From contig CAJNOI010000122.1 in assembly GCA_905250115.1 (NCBI GenBank), positions 229,768-293,767 on the forward strand: a stretch of 64,000 nt of DNA, written 5' to 3'. The position numbers were made by a program, and so were the translations under genes. Source of the DNA: Adineta steineri. Taxonomy: Eukaryota > Rotifera > Eurotatoria > Adinetida > Adinetidae. This document shows, piece by piece, positions 24,049 to 36,440 of the stretch (position 1 is its first letter; each line of letters opens with the position of its first letter). The notes under the pieces are model-generated. The model was not told the origin of the DNA, ran no database searches, and saw only the letters and a program-made list of their open reading frames with translations.

Positions 24049-27000
24049 ATGGCACATGTGAAGTTACCACGGTCTGATAGGTAAGTTGTGAATGTTTCTG
24101 ATAAATTTTATTCTCTCTTATCACTTATATAGACTTTCTAAATGCCATCTTTTTGTACTGTTATTTTTGACGATCGCAGTTACAATTTGTATCTCACTAA
24201 TTCCCGCATATTTATCATCACCATTTTTCATAGTTGGTAACAAAACGGCGGTCACTAGTTAGTATTCATTTGTTTTTTTTTATTATATACATACGTTGTT
24301 TTTACTAGAAAACTCACTTACTGCATTAACTGTTTCTTACCTGTTGCCATCTGGATTCGTAAAAAAACGCGCTACACAGTCCGTGACCAATCGTATAACA
24401 ACCGCTTCTTGCGTAATTTTTGTCTTCTATGTTAATTGTTAATGTTTAAACTATTTTAGCTGCAACAAGCAATGGGTGCTCCCACAAGTTCCATCAATGT
24501 CATTGGCATTGGCAGTGCACAAGCAACCAGCACCAAAGGTCGACGTCGCCGTCGCGAGTAATTTTTATTTTAATTGATTTCTGCTAGTCATATCTACCTA
24601 TAACTTTGTATATAGCATTCAATGCGATAAAACGGATCGTTCAGGTACTGCTATCGTCTTTGACGTTGCATTGGATTATCCAAAAAGTTTATCATGTCAG
24701 TCGATATCTTGTCAAATCAAGGCATTTACCAGTATCCATGAAAGCTTCAATGCTGTAACCAACATTAATCTTCCGGCGGATGATGGAAGCAATATACCTA
24801 TTGAACTATGCCATGTTGAGTCTTATCCCAACGGCAATACTAATAATGACAATAATGCTAATGGTATTGTCATCGGTAAGCAGACTATTTATTTTATCAC
24901 TTATGTAGGAAATCAAAATGAAAACTACCAATATCGAATTATGGCATCGTTTTATCTCTGTTTACCGAGAGGAATATCAGACTCAAAGAAATCATCCGGA
25001 TGAATTTTCCAAAACTGAATCGTTTAAAATGTTCCTCAACGGTGAACTTGTTCTGTCCAAGTTATTTGTTATATTTAGAGATTATGGAACCGAGAAGAAT
25101 TATTCTAATGTATGTTTATTTATTTTTTTAGAGCCGTGTACGGCCGTTTGTCAAAATGGTGGTCAATGCACAGGTTCTAATACTTGCACATGTGCTACAG
25201 GATGGAGTGGTGACACGTGTACACTTGGTAACGTAAATTCAAAGTTTAGTTGATTTTAATAATTTCTATTGTTTCTTTCAGCTATATGCACAAGTGATTG
25301 TCAGAATGGTGGTACATGTACAGCTCCTGATACATGTACATGTACTAATAAATGGAGTGGTGACACGTGTACCACTGGTTAGTAAAATTTAAATTTGAGA
25401 TGTTTTCTATGATTACTATTCTTGAAAATAAGGACGAGAAAATGTAAATGAGAATGTGGAATAGTATTAGTTTGTACATAAGGTTGAAAGATGAACGTCA
25501 GCGTGAATCTTTCCGTAACACTGTTTTCTTAACCCTCGCGACATGTTATGTAAATTTTGATAAATGAGATGAATATTGTCTTAAAAGAAGAGGCTCATTT
25601 CCTTAGATATTTTATAGAGAATTATATATACGATGAAAATTTCTGAAAGAATCTATTTGTTATCCCATTAATTATAACAAATAATAGCTATTCCATAAGT
25701 TTTATTAGTTGTAAAAGCTATCATTTTCTCTAAAATTTTTATAGAATGATATCACTTGAGTCAATTTATTAGATTTAAAAAGATGTCATGCTGTGCCAAC
25801 TAATTTGTTTCAGTTGCTGCAATAGGCACATAATTATTAATATACTATAAAAAAAAGAAGTAAAAAAATCTATACGAATATATTCAGAGTTAGATATATT
25901 GTTAATCGATAGAGAACTGATAAATTAAGAAGAAAATATCATTCGGTCTTCCCGTTTCATATAGAACTCACAACGTCATCAACAACAACAACGACGACGA
26001 CAACCACAAAAACAACAACGAGAACAACCACGGGAACGACCACGAGGACAACCACAAAAACAACTACTAAAACAACAACAACTACAACAACAAATAAATC
26101 AGCGACCACAACAACTACAACAACAAATAAATCAACGACGACAACAACTACAACAACTACGACGACAACAACTACAACAACTACGACAACAACAACAACA
26201 ACAACGACAACTACAACTACAACTACAACTACAACTACAACTACAACTACAACAACTACAACGACGACAACCACAACAACAGTAAATCCATGTAAGTAAA
26301 GAGATGTTCTAGTCAGCTATAATATAGTACTCACGAAATATTCATTTCTTAAAAATTGTACGAAAATAACGGAAATTCTAATATATTGCAAACGCTTTTA
26401 GGAATATCTTTATATTTGTTTTATATTCATTTTATATCATATCGATTTTGAAAGAATAAATCTCGAGAAGCTCCTGTATTAAATAAACACATATTTAGTT
26501 ATATGAAATATTAGTTTAATTGAGTTTAAAATATAATTATAATGACAACGTGGTAGTCATTTAGTTTGTTTCTTTATGTAGCTGAAATAATATCTTATTC
26601 CATGCCATAACTAATATTTTTTCATTTACTGTTGAATATATCAATATTGATACAATGATACTAGAATTATAATAAAAAATATTGAATAATTAATCATTAT
26701 TTTCATTTCTATCTATCATTAGGTATATCTGGCAGTTCACGTTGGAATATATCTGGTACAACTGTAATTAGTGGAGCACCAACATATATAGCAGCATCTG
26801 GTGTATTTGTTGACTCACATGATAATTTATATGCTGTGGATGAGAACCGTAATTATGTTATATGGCAACTATTGAAAAATGCTATAAATGCAACAGTTAT
26901 AGCTGGAACTTATCAATCATCAGGATCGAGTAGTTCTCAATTAAGTAATCCTAATGATGTTTATGTTGATAAATCTGGAAATATATATGTGGTTGATACT

Positions 27001-27660
27001 AACAATCATCGAATACAAAAATTTAGTAGTGGAACAAACATTGCTGTAACCATAGCCGGTATAAGCGGATCAGCTGGATCTGCATTAAATCAATTCAATC
27101 AACCACGATATTTTACTTTCGATTCAACAGAGACATATTTGTATGTCTGTGATTATAATAATCAACGAATTTTACGTTTTTCAACAAATTCAACTTCAGG
27201 TACTAATGGAACTCTTGTTGCTGGTGGGACTGGACTTCACGATGTAACTACATCATTGGACTATCCATGGGGTATTCATTATCTACCATCGATAAGTAGT
27301 GATCTGTTTATAGCAAATAACGGTGGACAATCAGTTATGCGTTGGACTCCTGGTGCTACAGCTGGCATTTTCTCCATTGGTACACCAGGGGTATCAGGTT
27401 CTACTTCAACTCTTTTAAATAGTCCTGCGGGAATTAGAATTGATACCTATATGAATGTTTATATCGCTGATGGTGGTAACAATAGAATTCAATTGTTTTG
27501 TGCCAATAGTAATGTTGGTGTTACAATTGCTGGCAATGGTACTTCGGGTAATGGTGCAACACAATTAAATGGTCCACGAGGTATTGCATTTGATTCAGCA
27601 ATGAATCTATATGTGGGTGATACAGGAAATGGCCGCGTGCAAAAATTTACGAAACTCTAA
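24049..27660 (+). CDS. membrane-anchored EGF / Thr-rich stalk / NHL-propeller protein
   Basis: Multi-exon gene. Exon 24049-24080 (MAHVKLPRSD) joins 24133 on, with a TM anchor (LFVLLFLTIAVTICISLIP). Next come an Arg-rich exon 24460-24557, exon 24616-24875, EGF exon 25132-25227 (CQNGGQCTGSNTCTCATGW), EGF exon 25282-25377 (CQNGGTCTAPDTCTCTNKW), Thr-rich exon 25965-26291, and the NHL exon 26723-27660. From 24875 on, every junction is phase 1, as in shuffled extracellular modules. The end of the TM exon near 24230-24256 is uncertain. The NHL exon has at least four clear blades (NIYVVDTNNHRIQKF, YLYVCDYNNQRILRF, NVYIADGGNNRIQLF, NLYVGDTGNGRVQKF), giving a six-bladed propeller. Likely a type II surface protein for adhesion or ligand binding (inference). 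Sequence 24909-25109 is open but is intron: using it breaks the frame. Confidence 0.85.
25985..26280 (+). repeat. Thr-codon microsatellite inside the stalk exon
   Basis: ACA/ACT/ACG triplets run almost unbroken, with a (ACAACT)n core at about 26207-26250 and two copies of an ACAACAAATAAATCA unit. The antisense strand is open as a poly-Val frame, which is an artefact. Confidence 0.85.
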
Positions 27661-27801
27661 AATACTACAGACAAACTTCTTATTCATCAGACCTTCTTTT
27701 CAAAACATTAATTATGATATTTTATCTACATACCATTTTATCGATTTATTCTTCTTTATATTTATTTTGCTTATTTTAATAGTTTTCTTTTTTGTTTATT
27801 C

Positions 27802-27807
27802 AATAAA
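27802..27807 (+). terminator. poly(A) signal of the NHL gene
   Basis: AATAAA 142 bp after the stop codon. A telomere-like half element starts about 23 bp later. Confidence 0.5.
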
Positions 27808-27829
27808 GGATATTTTCATCATCACCTTT

Positions 27830-27852
27830 AGAGTGTGAGTGAATGTGGATGA
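27830..27852. repeat. telomere-like element, degenerate half copy
   Basis: TAGAGTGTGAGTGAATGTGGA. The start TAGAGTGTG matches the left end of the copy at 36382. Confidence 0.4.
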
Positions 27853-28092
27853 CTACATCTAAAACCTACATGTGCCGAGGAAAATATATATCTATATCTT
27901 GTCAGTTTAGGCTAATGCTATTCATTTCGATATAAACAAGAAGAAAAGAAAAAAAAGCAATGTGATTCAACAATATATTTCGTTTATTCACAAAACCAAT
28001 GACAGGTAATACATCTAATTTTGATCGTGTTTTATTATCCAATGTAAAATCTTTAGTTATAGTGTAAATTTGGTATTCTATTAGAAAATATT

Positions 28093-28770
28093 TTGCAATA
28101 CAATCTCAATTTTTCTAACGATGGTTTTGTAAAAGATCAAATTGTTGCTAATTATGTTAGTTTTCTTGTTGAAAAACGTTATAAATTAAATTATGAACAT
28201 TTAAATAAATACTCAGATCGATGCGTCCTGAAGCAGTATTTCATGTATCTCGGGCGAAAACACTCAGAAAACTGATCGTTTTCGGCAGGAACCGTGCCGG
28301 AAAATACCAGGAATCCGATGGAGAAGTGAGGTAACCGTATCCGGCTGCCGGTTATGACATGTTCCTGTCGGTTCCGACCGTTTGCGTGCTGGATTATTCG
28401 ACCTGGATATATATTGTAATATAGTGTTACCACAATGAATTGCTCATTCTTTTAGTACGTGAACGTATTAAAGACAAATACAATAATTCGAATGAAATAT
28501 CGATTTATGAAAGATATGGTTCATTATCTCAAGAGAATTAATGAAAAGCAATGTTGGCTTAATTTCTGCTACAACAGTTAATCAGCCACAAGTATTAGCT
28601 ACAGACGAAGATAGTGATGAGGTAGTGATTGTTCATTTTATTTCAAAAGTTTTCCCTTTTCTGATAACATTACACATCGTACAGTTATTATTGAATTAAT
28701 TCTTGATTCAATAAAAAATGGTAATACTAATGTGAGTGAAGCTATTGATACATGTTTTCAAAGGTAACAT
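28093..28770 (+). pseudogene. fragmented unknown coding region with GC-rich insert
   Basis: Protein-like pieces are broken by stops and frame changes: NFSNDGFVKDQIVANYVSF then EKRYKLNYEHLNKYSD (to about 28217); VRERIKDKYNNSNEISIYE (28455-28540); TTVNQPQVLATDEDSDE (about 28570); RTVIIELILDSIKNGN then SEAIDTCFQR ending at a donor-like GGTAAC (about 28765). The 28218-28425 stretch between the first two pieces is much GC-richer and looks inserted. No family recognised. Confidence 0.35.
28218..28425. other. GC-rich inserted segment
   Basis: About 200 bp with clearly higher GC than its surroundings, containing the hairpin TTTTCGGCA-GGAACCG-TGCCGGAAAA (28278-28303) and CGG/CCG-rich words. No clean terminal repeats or target duplication were found. 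A second, smaller GC-richer patch is at about 28785-28890. Confidence 0.4.
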
Positions 28771-28899
28771 AAATATTTATTCTAGGTCAAAAGCAACGGC
28801 AACGTCAACGATGTAAAAATGGTCTAAAATGACAAAGGTCGGTGTTTTCTCGTCGCCGTTTCCGATGGTCGGAATGATCGTCCTGGGATTGAAATAAAA

Positions 28900-30800
28900 A
28901 ACATTTACGTTTTAAGTTTATAAAATGATGATATGTATTTTCAAAATTTTTTAAATAAAGCGGAATCATTACGATCACTTGTACACAATTGTGGACCAAA
29001 AAGAAATGCTTTTAGGCTAGGATGGTAGAATCTACTGAAGAAGATCATGCCTCACGTAAGACAATGTGTCTCTCTGATTAAATCCATTTCTATATGCTTC
29101 ATTTAATAAATTTTCGTTTTTTTTAATTTTTCCTAAAATGAAAATTTATTTTTATGTAATTATAATTGAATTAACTGAAAATTATTCAGTTATAAATAAA
29201 ATATGTACACTAAAGTTCATTTGCACTAAACGATGTTTATCTTATAATTATGTCATATACAAAATGAATATATTCTTAATTATAATCTAAAAATTACATA
29301 ATCATTTAATAGTATTTACAATGAGATCTTCGAGTATTGAAATATGTTAATCGAAATAATATACTATAATAAAATTCTGATTTACTTATTTAACAAAAGC
29401 GTTGTTTTTAAAATCTGAGAAAAAATTTAGAAATAAAAGTAACTTTAATGATATAAGTATAGCTAATTATTGTTTTTTTTCTATGATTAGATTCTTCCAT
29501 ATTACTTATCAGAGATATATACTTTATGTTTAACATACAATGAATTCGAATGATTATTAAATCTCTGCGATATCTTGAAATCTTTTGCCATTAATGAAAC
29601 TATTCAACTAAAAATATATTCAATAAATTTAAAAATGAAATACTTGAAATAAACTATATATGAATTTATTTATTTAATATTTTACATGTTGACAAATAAA
29701 TCTAAAAACTGTTTTAGAATATTCAACAGAATCTTGACAATTTTAAAGTTTTTTAACAAAATATTTTGCATCATCTGCAATATTCACTCATTGTTTTTTT
29801 CCTTCAGCATAAAGTAAATTACTTGAATGAACCACATGAAATGATTATTTATGGTAAAGGAAATTCATTTTCAATGGAATAAATAAAAACAGTCTAGTAT
29901 CAGTGCTTGTCTTTTCTCATAATTTTATCATTTATTCTATCAATCAATTATAAAAGAAAACGAAAAATTTTATTTTATTTTCTTATTTAATTATGCGCAA
30001 AAAATGAGATGTTTCAAAACATGAAAAGTCTAAGAACTTACAATTTGAGAACATAATTTTCATTTTAATCTTTTCTTTATTGTGTTTATCAATAGTTTCA
30101 CAAATGAGTTGTTTTAATACAATCTCAGTTATAGTACTAAATAAATACTATTATAACATTAAAAAGTCCATTTTGCTAGTATATTTAAATCTAAGGAGTT
30201 CTTTGTTTTCGTCATTCATTCTTTACGAAAAATTTTGATAATTAGGAAGAATTTAAAAAATTGATGCATTAACTACTGAGAGAATAAAAACATGTCAAAA
30301 AATGATGATTTTCGTACGAAAAACATGAAAAAAAAATCCCATTTCTTGTTATGAAATGGATATTATTTTTTATGTATACCATTTTTACTAATTAAAATAC
30401 AAATATCCATTAAAATCACCGAATAAGTTTAATGCAAATTTTTCTTTTAATTAATATAAAGAAAATACAAAAAATAATGTCCGTTTCACCATTTTTTTTT
30501 TAATTCTCTGGGTATTAGCAATCGATGCGTGTTAAATAGTCGTCAACGAAATACAATGAAAGAATTCCTTGATTGTTTTCAACACCAAATATGTAATACA
30601 TGTGTATTATCATATTGGTTCTATTTGAATATATATAATAGATAGATCAAGATCAAATCAAAGATTGGCTCGATTACATTGTAAATTTGATTTTAAAATA
30701 AAATTATAAACAAAGATAAAACATTTCGTTTATATTAATAAAGAAATATATAGAAGATAATAATATGACTTTATATTAACTAACAAGGTGGTTATACATA
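28900..30800. other. long gene-free AT-rich stretch
   Basis: No gene seen on either strand. Confidence 0.5.
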
Positions 30801-30808
30801 CATGTATG

Positions 30809-31027
30809 CAGGGATGGCGCGAGTTAGCCAACATTGGGGGGTGTAACGAAAATTTTTTGAATTTTTGGGGGGTGTAGCGAAATTTTTTTGATTTTTTAGG
30901 GGGTGTAGCATGATCTTTGTTCAAAAAAATTAAGAAAATTTGCCGATTTTGTTGAGCAAAAAATAGAAATTTTCAAAGATTGGGGGGGTGTTACACCCCC
31001 GACACCCCCCCGGTCGCGCCACCCCTG
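30809..31027. mobile_element. hAT-type MITE with intact 8-bp target duplication
   Basis: Terminal repeats CAGGGATGGCGCGA (30809-30822) and TCGCGCCACCCCTG (31014-31027) differ at one position. The element is flanked on both sides by CATGTATG (30801-30808, 31028-31035), a perfect 8-bp duplication, diagnostic of hAT insertion. Inside are three tandem GGGGGGTGTAGCGAAA-like units (about 30835-30910) and a hairpin-prone GGGGGGGTGTTACACCCCC tract. There is no coding capacity. The intact duplication and near-identical ends imply a recent insertion. Confidence 0.92.
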
Positions 31028-31235
31028 CATGTATGTATATAACCGTTTACCTATGTACACATATGTTTACATATTGACAGTCAAGTATAGACACACGTGT
31101 GCACACAGACACTTCCTTTTTTTAAATTACTAAATAATTAATAGAAATAATATTGATTTATGTAGTGAAGTAAATCATCAATATAGAGTTTAAGGTTTTA
31201 AGTCAAATTGCATTGGACATTTGTCCATCGATCTG

Positions 31236-32088
31236 TCATTTATTGAAAACATTGTCTACACTATTTTTTAAAAGTGCCGGATCCATTTGTTGCATTACTT
31301 CGTCATAAGTAGGTGGAGAAAAGCTGTTTACGTATATTTGTTCTTCTTCTAACCCTATCATTGCTGGATATCTTGTACTTGAACCAGGAATAGTAGAATG
31401 GAAAAGATCCTGCCCTGATAATGATGATACTATTGCCATGTCATTAACGTTCACAGGAATATTTCCGTTATTTTGTTGATCGGTTTTTCTGTTATATAGT
31501 ACCCGAAAATATAATTGTAAACAACATATGATAATACTCAATAAGAAACATATTATAAAACCACAAAGAATGCCAATAGCTGTTGGTTTTGATGGTTGAT
31601 TAAACTGAACCTCACCTGGATTCCAATGAGAAGGTTCATAGTAACACGCATAAATTCGATTAGGCTAAAAATAAATAGATCTTATAGTCAATCTAGGGAT
31701 GTTCAATAGAACTGTTTTATTCTCTATTGCGATAACTTACTTGATACTTCTGAGATGGATTATTCACGATAAGTGCTGCATTATCAGTTACTGGTAACCA
31801 TATTGCTGTTGTTATATTTATTCCATCATTTTTATAAAGTATTACATTATATACTGCTCGATAGTATCTACTATCATCAGATCCAGAAATTGAACTGATC
31901 GTTATGGATGTCACGTAACATTGTGCTGTAGTATAGTTATTTTCTTCACTAAGTTCAATTGCATACAATATCGCCAAGACAATACTACTAATAAAGAATA
32001 ATAATGCTAGACAACCTGTAATTGAAGTCTTTCTTCTTTTAATACTAGAAATGATTGCCAACGCGTTATTATCAGACGACTGAACCAT
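31236..32088 (-). CDS. two-TM protein, DUF3592-like, with cytoplasmic PPxY motif
   Basis: Two exons (32088-31741, 31664-31236; 76-bp intron), 258 residues. TM1 at about residues 25-45 (LALLFFISSIVLAILYAIEL). The luminal or extracellular beta-rich domain contains AQCYVTSITIS, YRAVYNVILYKNDG and YQPNRIYACYYEPSHWNPG. This matches the DUF3592 pattern of a strand pair followed by Y-xxG-V-YYxP-xxP (recognised by eye). TM2 at about 145-170 (AIGILCGFIICFLLSIIICC). The C-terminal tail of about 85 residues ends with SPPTYDEVMQQMD, a PPxY motif of the kind bound by WW domains of Nedd4-type ubiquitin ligases. The motif suggests regulated endocytosis (inference). Function unknown. Confidence 0.8.
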
Positions 32089-33051
32089 GTTGTCGTTCTT
32101 AGTGGGAATGAAAATTGATTGTACAATGATGAAAGAAACTACTGCTTATTAGATGTAATGTTTTTGCATATTTATTTAAAAAAAATAAATACTGTGCACA
32201 TGTAACGATACACATCAATGATTACAATATTACTTGATCAATTTATGAGTCATACAAAAACAAAAAGTAAAAAAAAAAGATTTATTATTACAAACACTAT
32301 CGAATAGCATCAAAAAATTACATCAGAATAGAATAACAGTCATTAGAATCTATCAAACCTTTTTACATATGATAAAAGTGAGAGTAGATGTGCATAAAAC
32401 AATTGTCCACGAATCAAACGTTCTTGCTTGTTAACAAAAAAAAACATATATTAGAATTATTAAAAGAGATAAATTTCTCAATAGAAAGATCAGTAGTGTA
32501 TCAAAGATGGAAGCTTATAAACAGTTTTTCTTCTTCTTCTCCTTTTATATAGTAAAATAAAAATAACATCAAATAAAATGGCTGCCTCTAGCTTTCTTAT
32601 AGTGTCCCTAAGATATATCTTTTTTTTTCTTTTCTTCTTCTCTTCCTCTCTTTCTCTTTCATTTCTCGTATTTATGACATATATATAGGATTTTATCTGA
32701 ATTTGTCAGTATATATGTTGGAGCGTTTTGAAAAATAAGGTAGACGTTTTAGTTTCGATCAGTTAGATCGATTGTCCCGCTAATAACGATCTATTTATGT
32801 GTTTCAGTTGATGGTAATCATTTTGAACATTTGTTGTAAATAAACTAAATTATTTACAACAAAACTTTAAAGAACATATTAACATATTATTAAAAAATTC
32901 AACTAAATTGATTGAGTTGTATAAGATATATTTAAAATAACTTTTCTAGGGGACTTTTGAGTCACTCTGTATATATAATTTATTTATATAATAAAATCAG
33001 AACAAAATGATATATATTTACACATGCTACAATATGTCACGGTCTAAATAT
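32089..33051. other. intergenic region, no gene seen
   Basis: Pyrimidine tract at 32615-32665. No gene supported. Confidence 0.5.
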
Positions 33052-34014
33052 TCATTTAGGATTGATCGTAGCAATGCGTTGCGATCGTCGAAATAAAAGT
33101 AGACCTTTCCATCGTAGTTTTTTGCGCATTTCAGAAAGAGTACTAAGACAGACAAATGGAAATAAAAGAGTAACGAAATAACATAGATAATTAGCGTAAA
33201 CTTGTACATCTGCACCAAAGTGATAGGGTAGACCGCAAATATGACTAAAAATAACAAGATTGAGTGGAACATTCGCCGCTAAATATAAAATACAAATAGA
33301 AAATAATTGAATTGTCATTTTACGTTGTCTACGCCATTGATTAGCTTGATTAAGACGTCGTTTTTGAATATAAACACGAACTAATACAATTATACTAAAA
33401 ATACTAATTATTGCAGTTGGTATAATACTATTTATAACTGTATCCCATATACCAAGTAAAGGTATATCTAAATAACATGGAAACTCACCACAAACAGGTA
33501 AGGTATAATCATACGTATTTGAACATGGTGGAAATATTATCACAACTATATAAAATATAAAGATATATAGAATCAATATGAAAAGAGGTATCGTGTGCAA
33601 AAGAAAACGCTTTTTTGGAATCAAAAATAATCGGTCGTGAAAAATTAATAAATAACGATGAATAGAACCCCATGCCATAATTATGACGCATCCATTATAT
33701 ATTCCTGTATCTACAAACCACCAGACAGTACATAAAGTAGGTGTAGATGGCAAAACACTATCTAGTTGTAAGAAACTAAGATGAAAAGATATATCGATTA
33801 ATTCTATAATTAATCCAAAGATGAGTAGACAGATAATAATATGATTACTCAATTGAGATCGTAATTTTTTATTGACGAAAATTTGAAAAAGTAAAACGCA
33901 TGAACAATAAATCGATGGAATAACTAATATGAGAAACAACCAAAAACGAACTTGACGAGGTAAAGAAATTTCTTCTTTTGAAAATAAGCCAGTAAGACTA
34001 CCGTTGGTGATCAT
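33052..34014 (-). CDS. rhodopsin-like GPCR, lineage-expanded type
   Basis: Single exon, 320 residues, seven hydrophobic segments (first VRFWLFLILVIPSIYCSCVL, last LCYFVTLLFPFVCLSTL). The TM3 end reads MAWGSIHRYLLIFH, so the DRY position is HRY. Cys in LCTVWWF and in the second extracellular loop (CSNTYDYTLPVCGEFPCY) can form the conserved disulfide. Basic loop 3 is KRRLNQANQWRRQRKM. No NPxxY in TM7. Close in layout and motifs to the gene at 45428-46429 (shared RFW-L-L-IPSI-CS, WWF, YDYT/PDYT, QW-R/KYRRM), so the two are paralogues. Ligand unknown; chemosensory or peptide receptor are options. Confidence 0.88.
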   Translation of the reverse strand: MITNGSLTGLFSKEEISLPRQVRFWLFLILVIPSIYCSCVLLFQIFVNKKLRSQLSNHIIICLLIFGLIIELIDISFHLSFLQLDSVLPSTPTLCTVWWFVDTGIYNGCVIIMAWGSIHRYLLIFHDRLFLIPKKRFLLHTIPLFILILYIFIFYIVVIIFPPCSNTYDYTLPVCGEFPCYLDIPLLGIWDTVINSIIPTAIISIFSIIVLVRVYIQKRRLNQANQWRRQRKMTIQLFSICILYLAANVPLNLVIFSHICGLPYHFGADVQVYANYLCYFVTLLFPFVCLSTLSEMRKKLRWKGLLLFRRSQRIATINPK

Positions 34015-35539
34015 TTTCTACAATAAATCATACATAATCATCGTAGTTGTTATTAAAATGAAATAAATTTTTATAATAAAAAGTATAAAAGAAAGGAATA
34101 ATGCATTCTAAAATAATATCCTATTAAACTTCAAATATTGATTACATTTGTCAGTTAATATAACGGAAATGTATTGAAACAATTAAAATGTCTAACGAGA
34201 AAAAATTATAATGCACAAGAACACTATTTTTATTAAACATAAATCATGACACTTGATAATATTCTGCCTTCACTGCGTCATAGAAATATTAAATCTCATC
34301 ATTGTATATTATGTGTTCAGATACTATTACGCACTAAAAAAATGTATATAAGACAGATATTGCTTCAACAAAAGATATCATTAATGACAGTAAACATCAA
34401 CATAATGAAACTTTTTTTCAGCTAAAGAAAAATTACCAAAAATTGGTAAATAATTTCTTGAAATTACTTTTTCTTCTTTCGCTACTTGATTTTAACTGTT
34501 TTTATGTTCCTATTTTTATATTCATGACATTAGAAAAGTGTAAAATGAGAACAATAAAGAACAGCTGATTCATGTTAATATTTCGACGCTTCTTTTTCTT
34601 TTGAATCAAAATTAAGCAAAGAGTATTATAATACTTTTCTATTTATTCTTCTGATTAAATAGATTGTCACTTTAAAAATGTAATTTCTTAGTATATTCTA
34701 AAGAATCAAAGCAATAAGAAATTATACAGCAGAGATAATATCAATCATTTTCTGTTTGTAACATACGTTAAGATAAATAGAATTTTTCGTTCTTAAAAAT
34801 TACTGACAAATAACACTCGAACAATACATTGAACTCGTGCTAGCATAGTTATGATTTTTATAAATTTTAACTATATATATATACTTGAAAAATAAATTAC
34901 CTATTTCTTTTCAGCACTGTCTGAAGTAATCAGTGATATATGTCCTTATAATATTTGGCGACCTACCTGGAAAAAATAAAATTTTAGATTCTTAAGAAAA
35001 AAAAAAATCTTTATTCTTTATTTATAAAGTAAAGAGAAAGTAACATCCTTAATCATTAGTTGAATAGTCTGTGTTAACAAATAAAGATCCAAAATAAATT
35101 TACTAGAATAATTCACAAATACGATAATAAATAAAACCCTAGACATTCTTTTCTACTAGATGTTTGAAAAAACCTTACGAAATACTCTTTGACCAGAAGG
35201 AATATAAATTTTTTTGTAAAAAAGAAATGTTTTGAAATGATGAGAATGCTATTGATTCGGTATTTCATCCAATATGATCGCCTATCGTTATGAAATTTAT
35301 ATTTTATATTTCCCATATATTTTTCTTTAAAGTACAGAAATAAATAATATATTTTATTTATTTAATATCAACTCAAGATAATATTCAGTTACAACATAAA
35401 ACAGATAGGCATAAAAAATAAATAAAGTATTATCGATAAAATTATCTTTTATGTGCCATGAATTAGTCTAATTTGTAAAGATTTATATATTTGATTTTAA
35501 TACGTTAAGAGATAATATATAATTTAAGTTTAATATTAC
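34015..35539. other. intergenic region, no gene seen
   Basis: No supported gene. The 67-codon minus frame at 35113-35316 is judged chance. Confidence 0.5.
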
Positions 35540-35615
35540 GAGGGTGTGGGTGTGGATGTCGGTGTGGATGTATATTATATATCCATCATACATTCACATC
35601 CACACTCACACCCTC
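35540..35615. repeat. telomere-like palindromic element, best-preserved copy
   Basis: GAGGGTGTGGGTGTGGATG at 35540-35558 and CATCCACACTCACACCCTC at 35597-35615 are near-perfect partners. The inner GGTGTGGATGTATATTAT also pairs with ATATCCATCATACATTC, so almost the whole 76 bp folds as one hairpin. Confidence 0.85.
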
Positions 35616-35905
35616 AGAAGCACTGTTAGTTTACACTTCGTTAATAATTGAAAGAAACTAAATTTATACTCTTATTATTGGTATTCATCATCAAAGATCG
35701 AGGCTTCACAAACAAACATGAAATAAACTGCTTTAATTTCTTTTGAATTTAATATAATTCAACAAACATTCTCAAGAAAAAAGGATACAATGATCTGATA
35801 TTAAATTTTAATATTAATAAATACAATGATCATTTTACAATTACAACACAAAAACAATATTTAAAAAATTTTTTTTAATGAATAGAAATAGGTATCTAAT
35901 ACTAT

Positions 35906-36383
35906 TTAAATTTCTGGCATGACTTGATTGATTGCCATTGTTTTTTGTCGCCATCGATTGAGATATATCTCAAATGGTACATATATGAATTGTTGACGAA
36001 ATCGATTAGATACACATACATATATGTAAAATGAACTCTAAAAATAGAAGCAGAATACTTCTCATTTTGTATTTTTGATTTAAACATACTCACTGCAAAA
36101 TACATATAAACAAGATATGCGGTCACAAGATTGGCAAACTGTAATTGTGCTGATATGACAGGATCTTGAGTGAGTTCTGGCATTGCTGTCAGAATGAGTA
36201 CAATAGTATATGGTATATTAGCAAAGAAAGCAAAAACAATGAGGACTAGTATTATTACTGTCCGTTGTTTATCTAATTCACGACGAACGAGAGGTAACGT
36301 CCGCTAAGCTAAAAGTCCAAAAACAAATGTAATACTGATAGGAATAACTTTTCCAATAGTTAGATTAGTACCATAGATATTAG
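35906..36383 (-). pseudogene. GPCR 3' fragment (TM5 to C-terminus)
   Basis: Minus strand: TM5 piece (GTNLTIGKVIPISITFVFGL), then an in-frame TAG, then RTLPLVRRELDKQRTVIILV and TM6 (FAFFANIPYTIVLIL) up to a donor at 36094. The last exon 36037-35906 reads SSFYIYVCVSNRFRQQFIYV, typical TM7/helix 8, and ends VMPEI. TM1-TM4 are absent: coding text stops at the telomere-like element 36382-36440. Only the single stop and the missing 5' half mark it as dead. Confidence 0.75.
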
Positions 36384-36440
36384 AGTGTGGGTGTGAGTGT
36401 GATTATTCTTTTATTACACCCACACCCACACCCTCAAGAT
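36382..36440. repeat. telomere-like palindromic element at a gene breakpoint
   Basis: AGAGTGTGGGTGTGAGTGTG pairs with ACACCCACACCCACACCCTC, closing with the cap CTCAAGAT. It lies exactly where the GPCR fragment to its left loses its 5' half and where a different dispersed repeat begins to its right. Confidence 0.8.

Noticed and set aside
24909..25109. Open stretch between the 24616-24875 exon and the first EGF exon, considered as an exon
   Set aside because: Including it shifts the frame, whereas direct joining of 24875 to 25132 keeps phase 1 and gives a clean EGF start; it is therefore intron.
25957..26274. Long poly-valine frame on the minus strand
   Set aside because: Antisense of the Thr-codon repeat in the stalk exon; pure low complexity.
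28191..28433. 80-codon minus-strand frame in the GC-rich insert
   Set aside because: No homology recognised and Arg/His-rich composition follows from base content.
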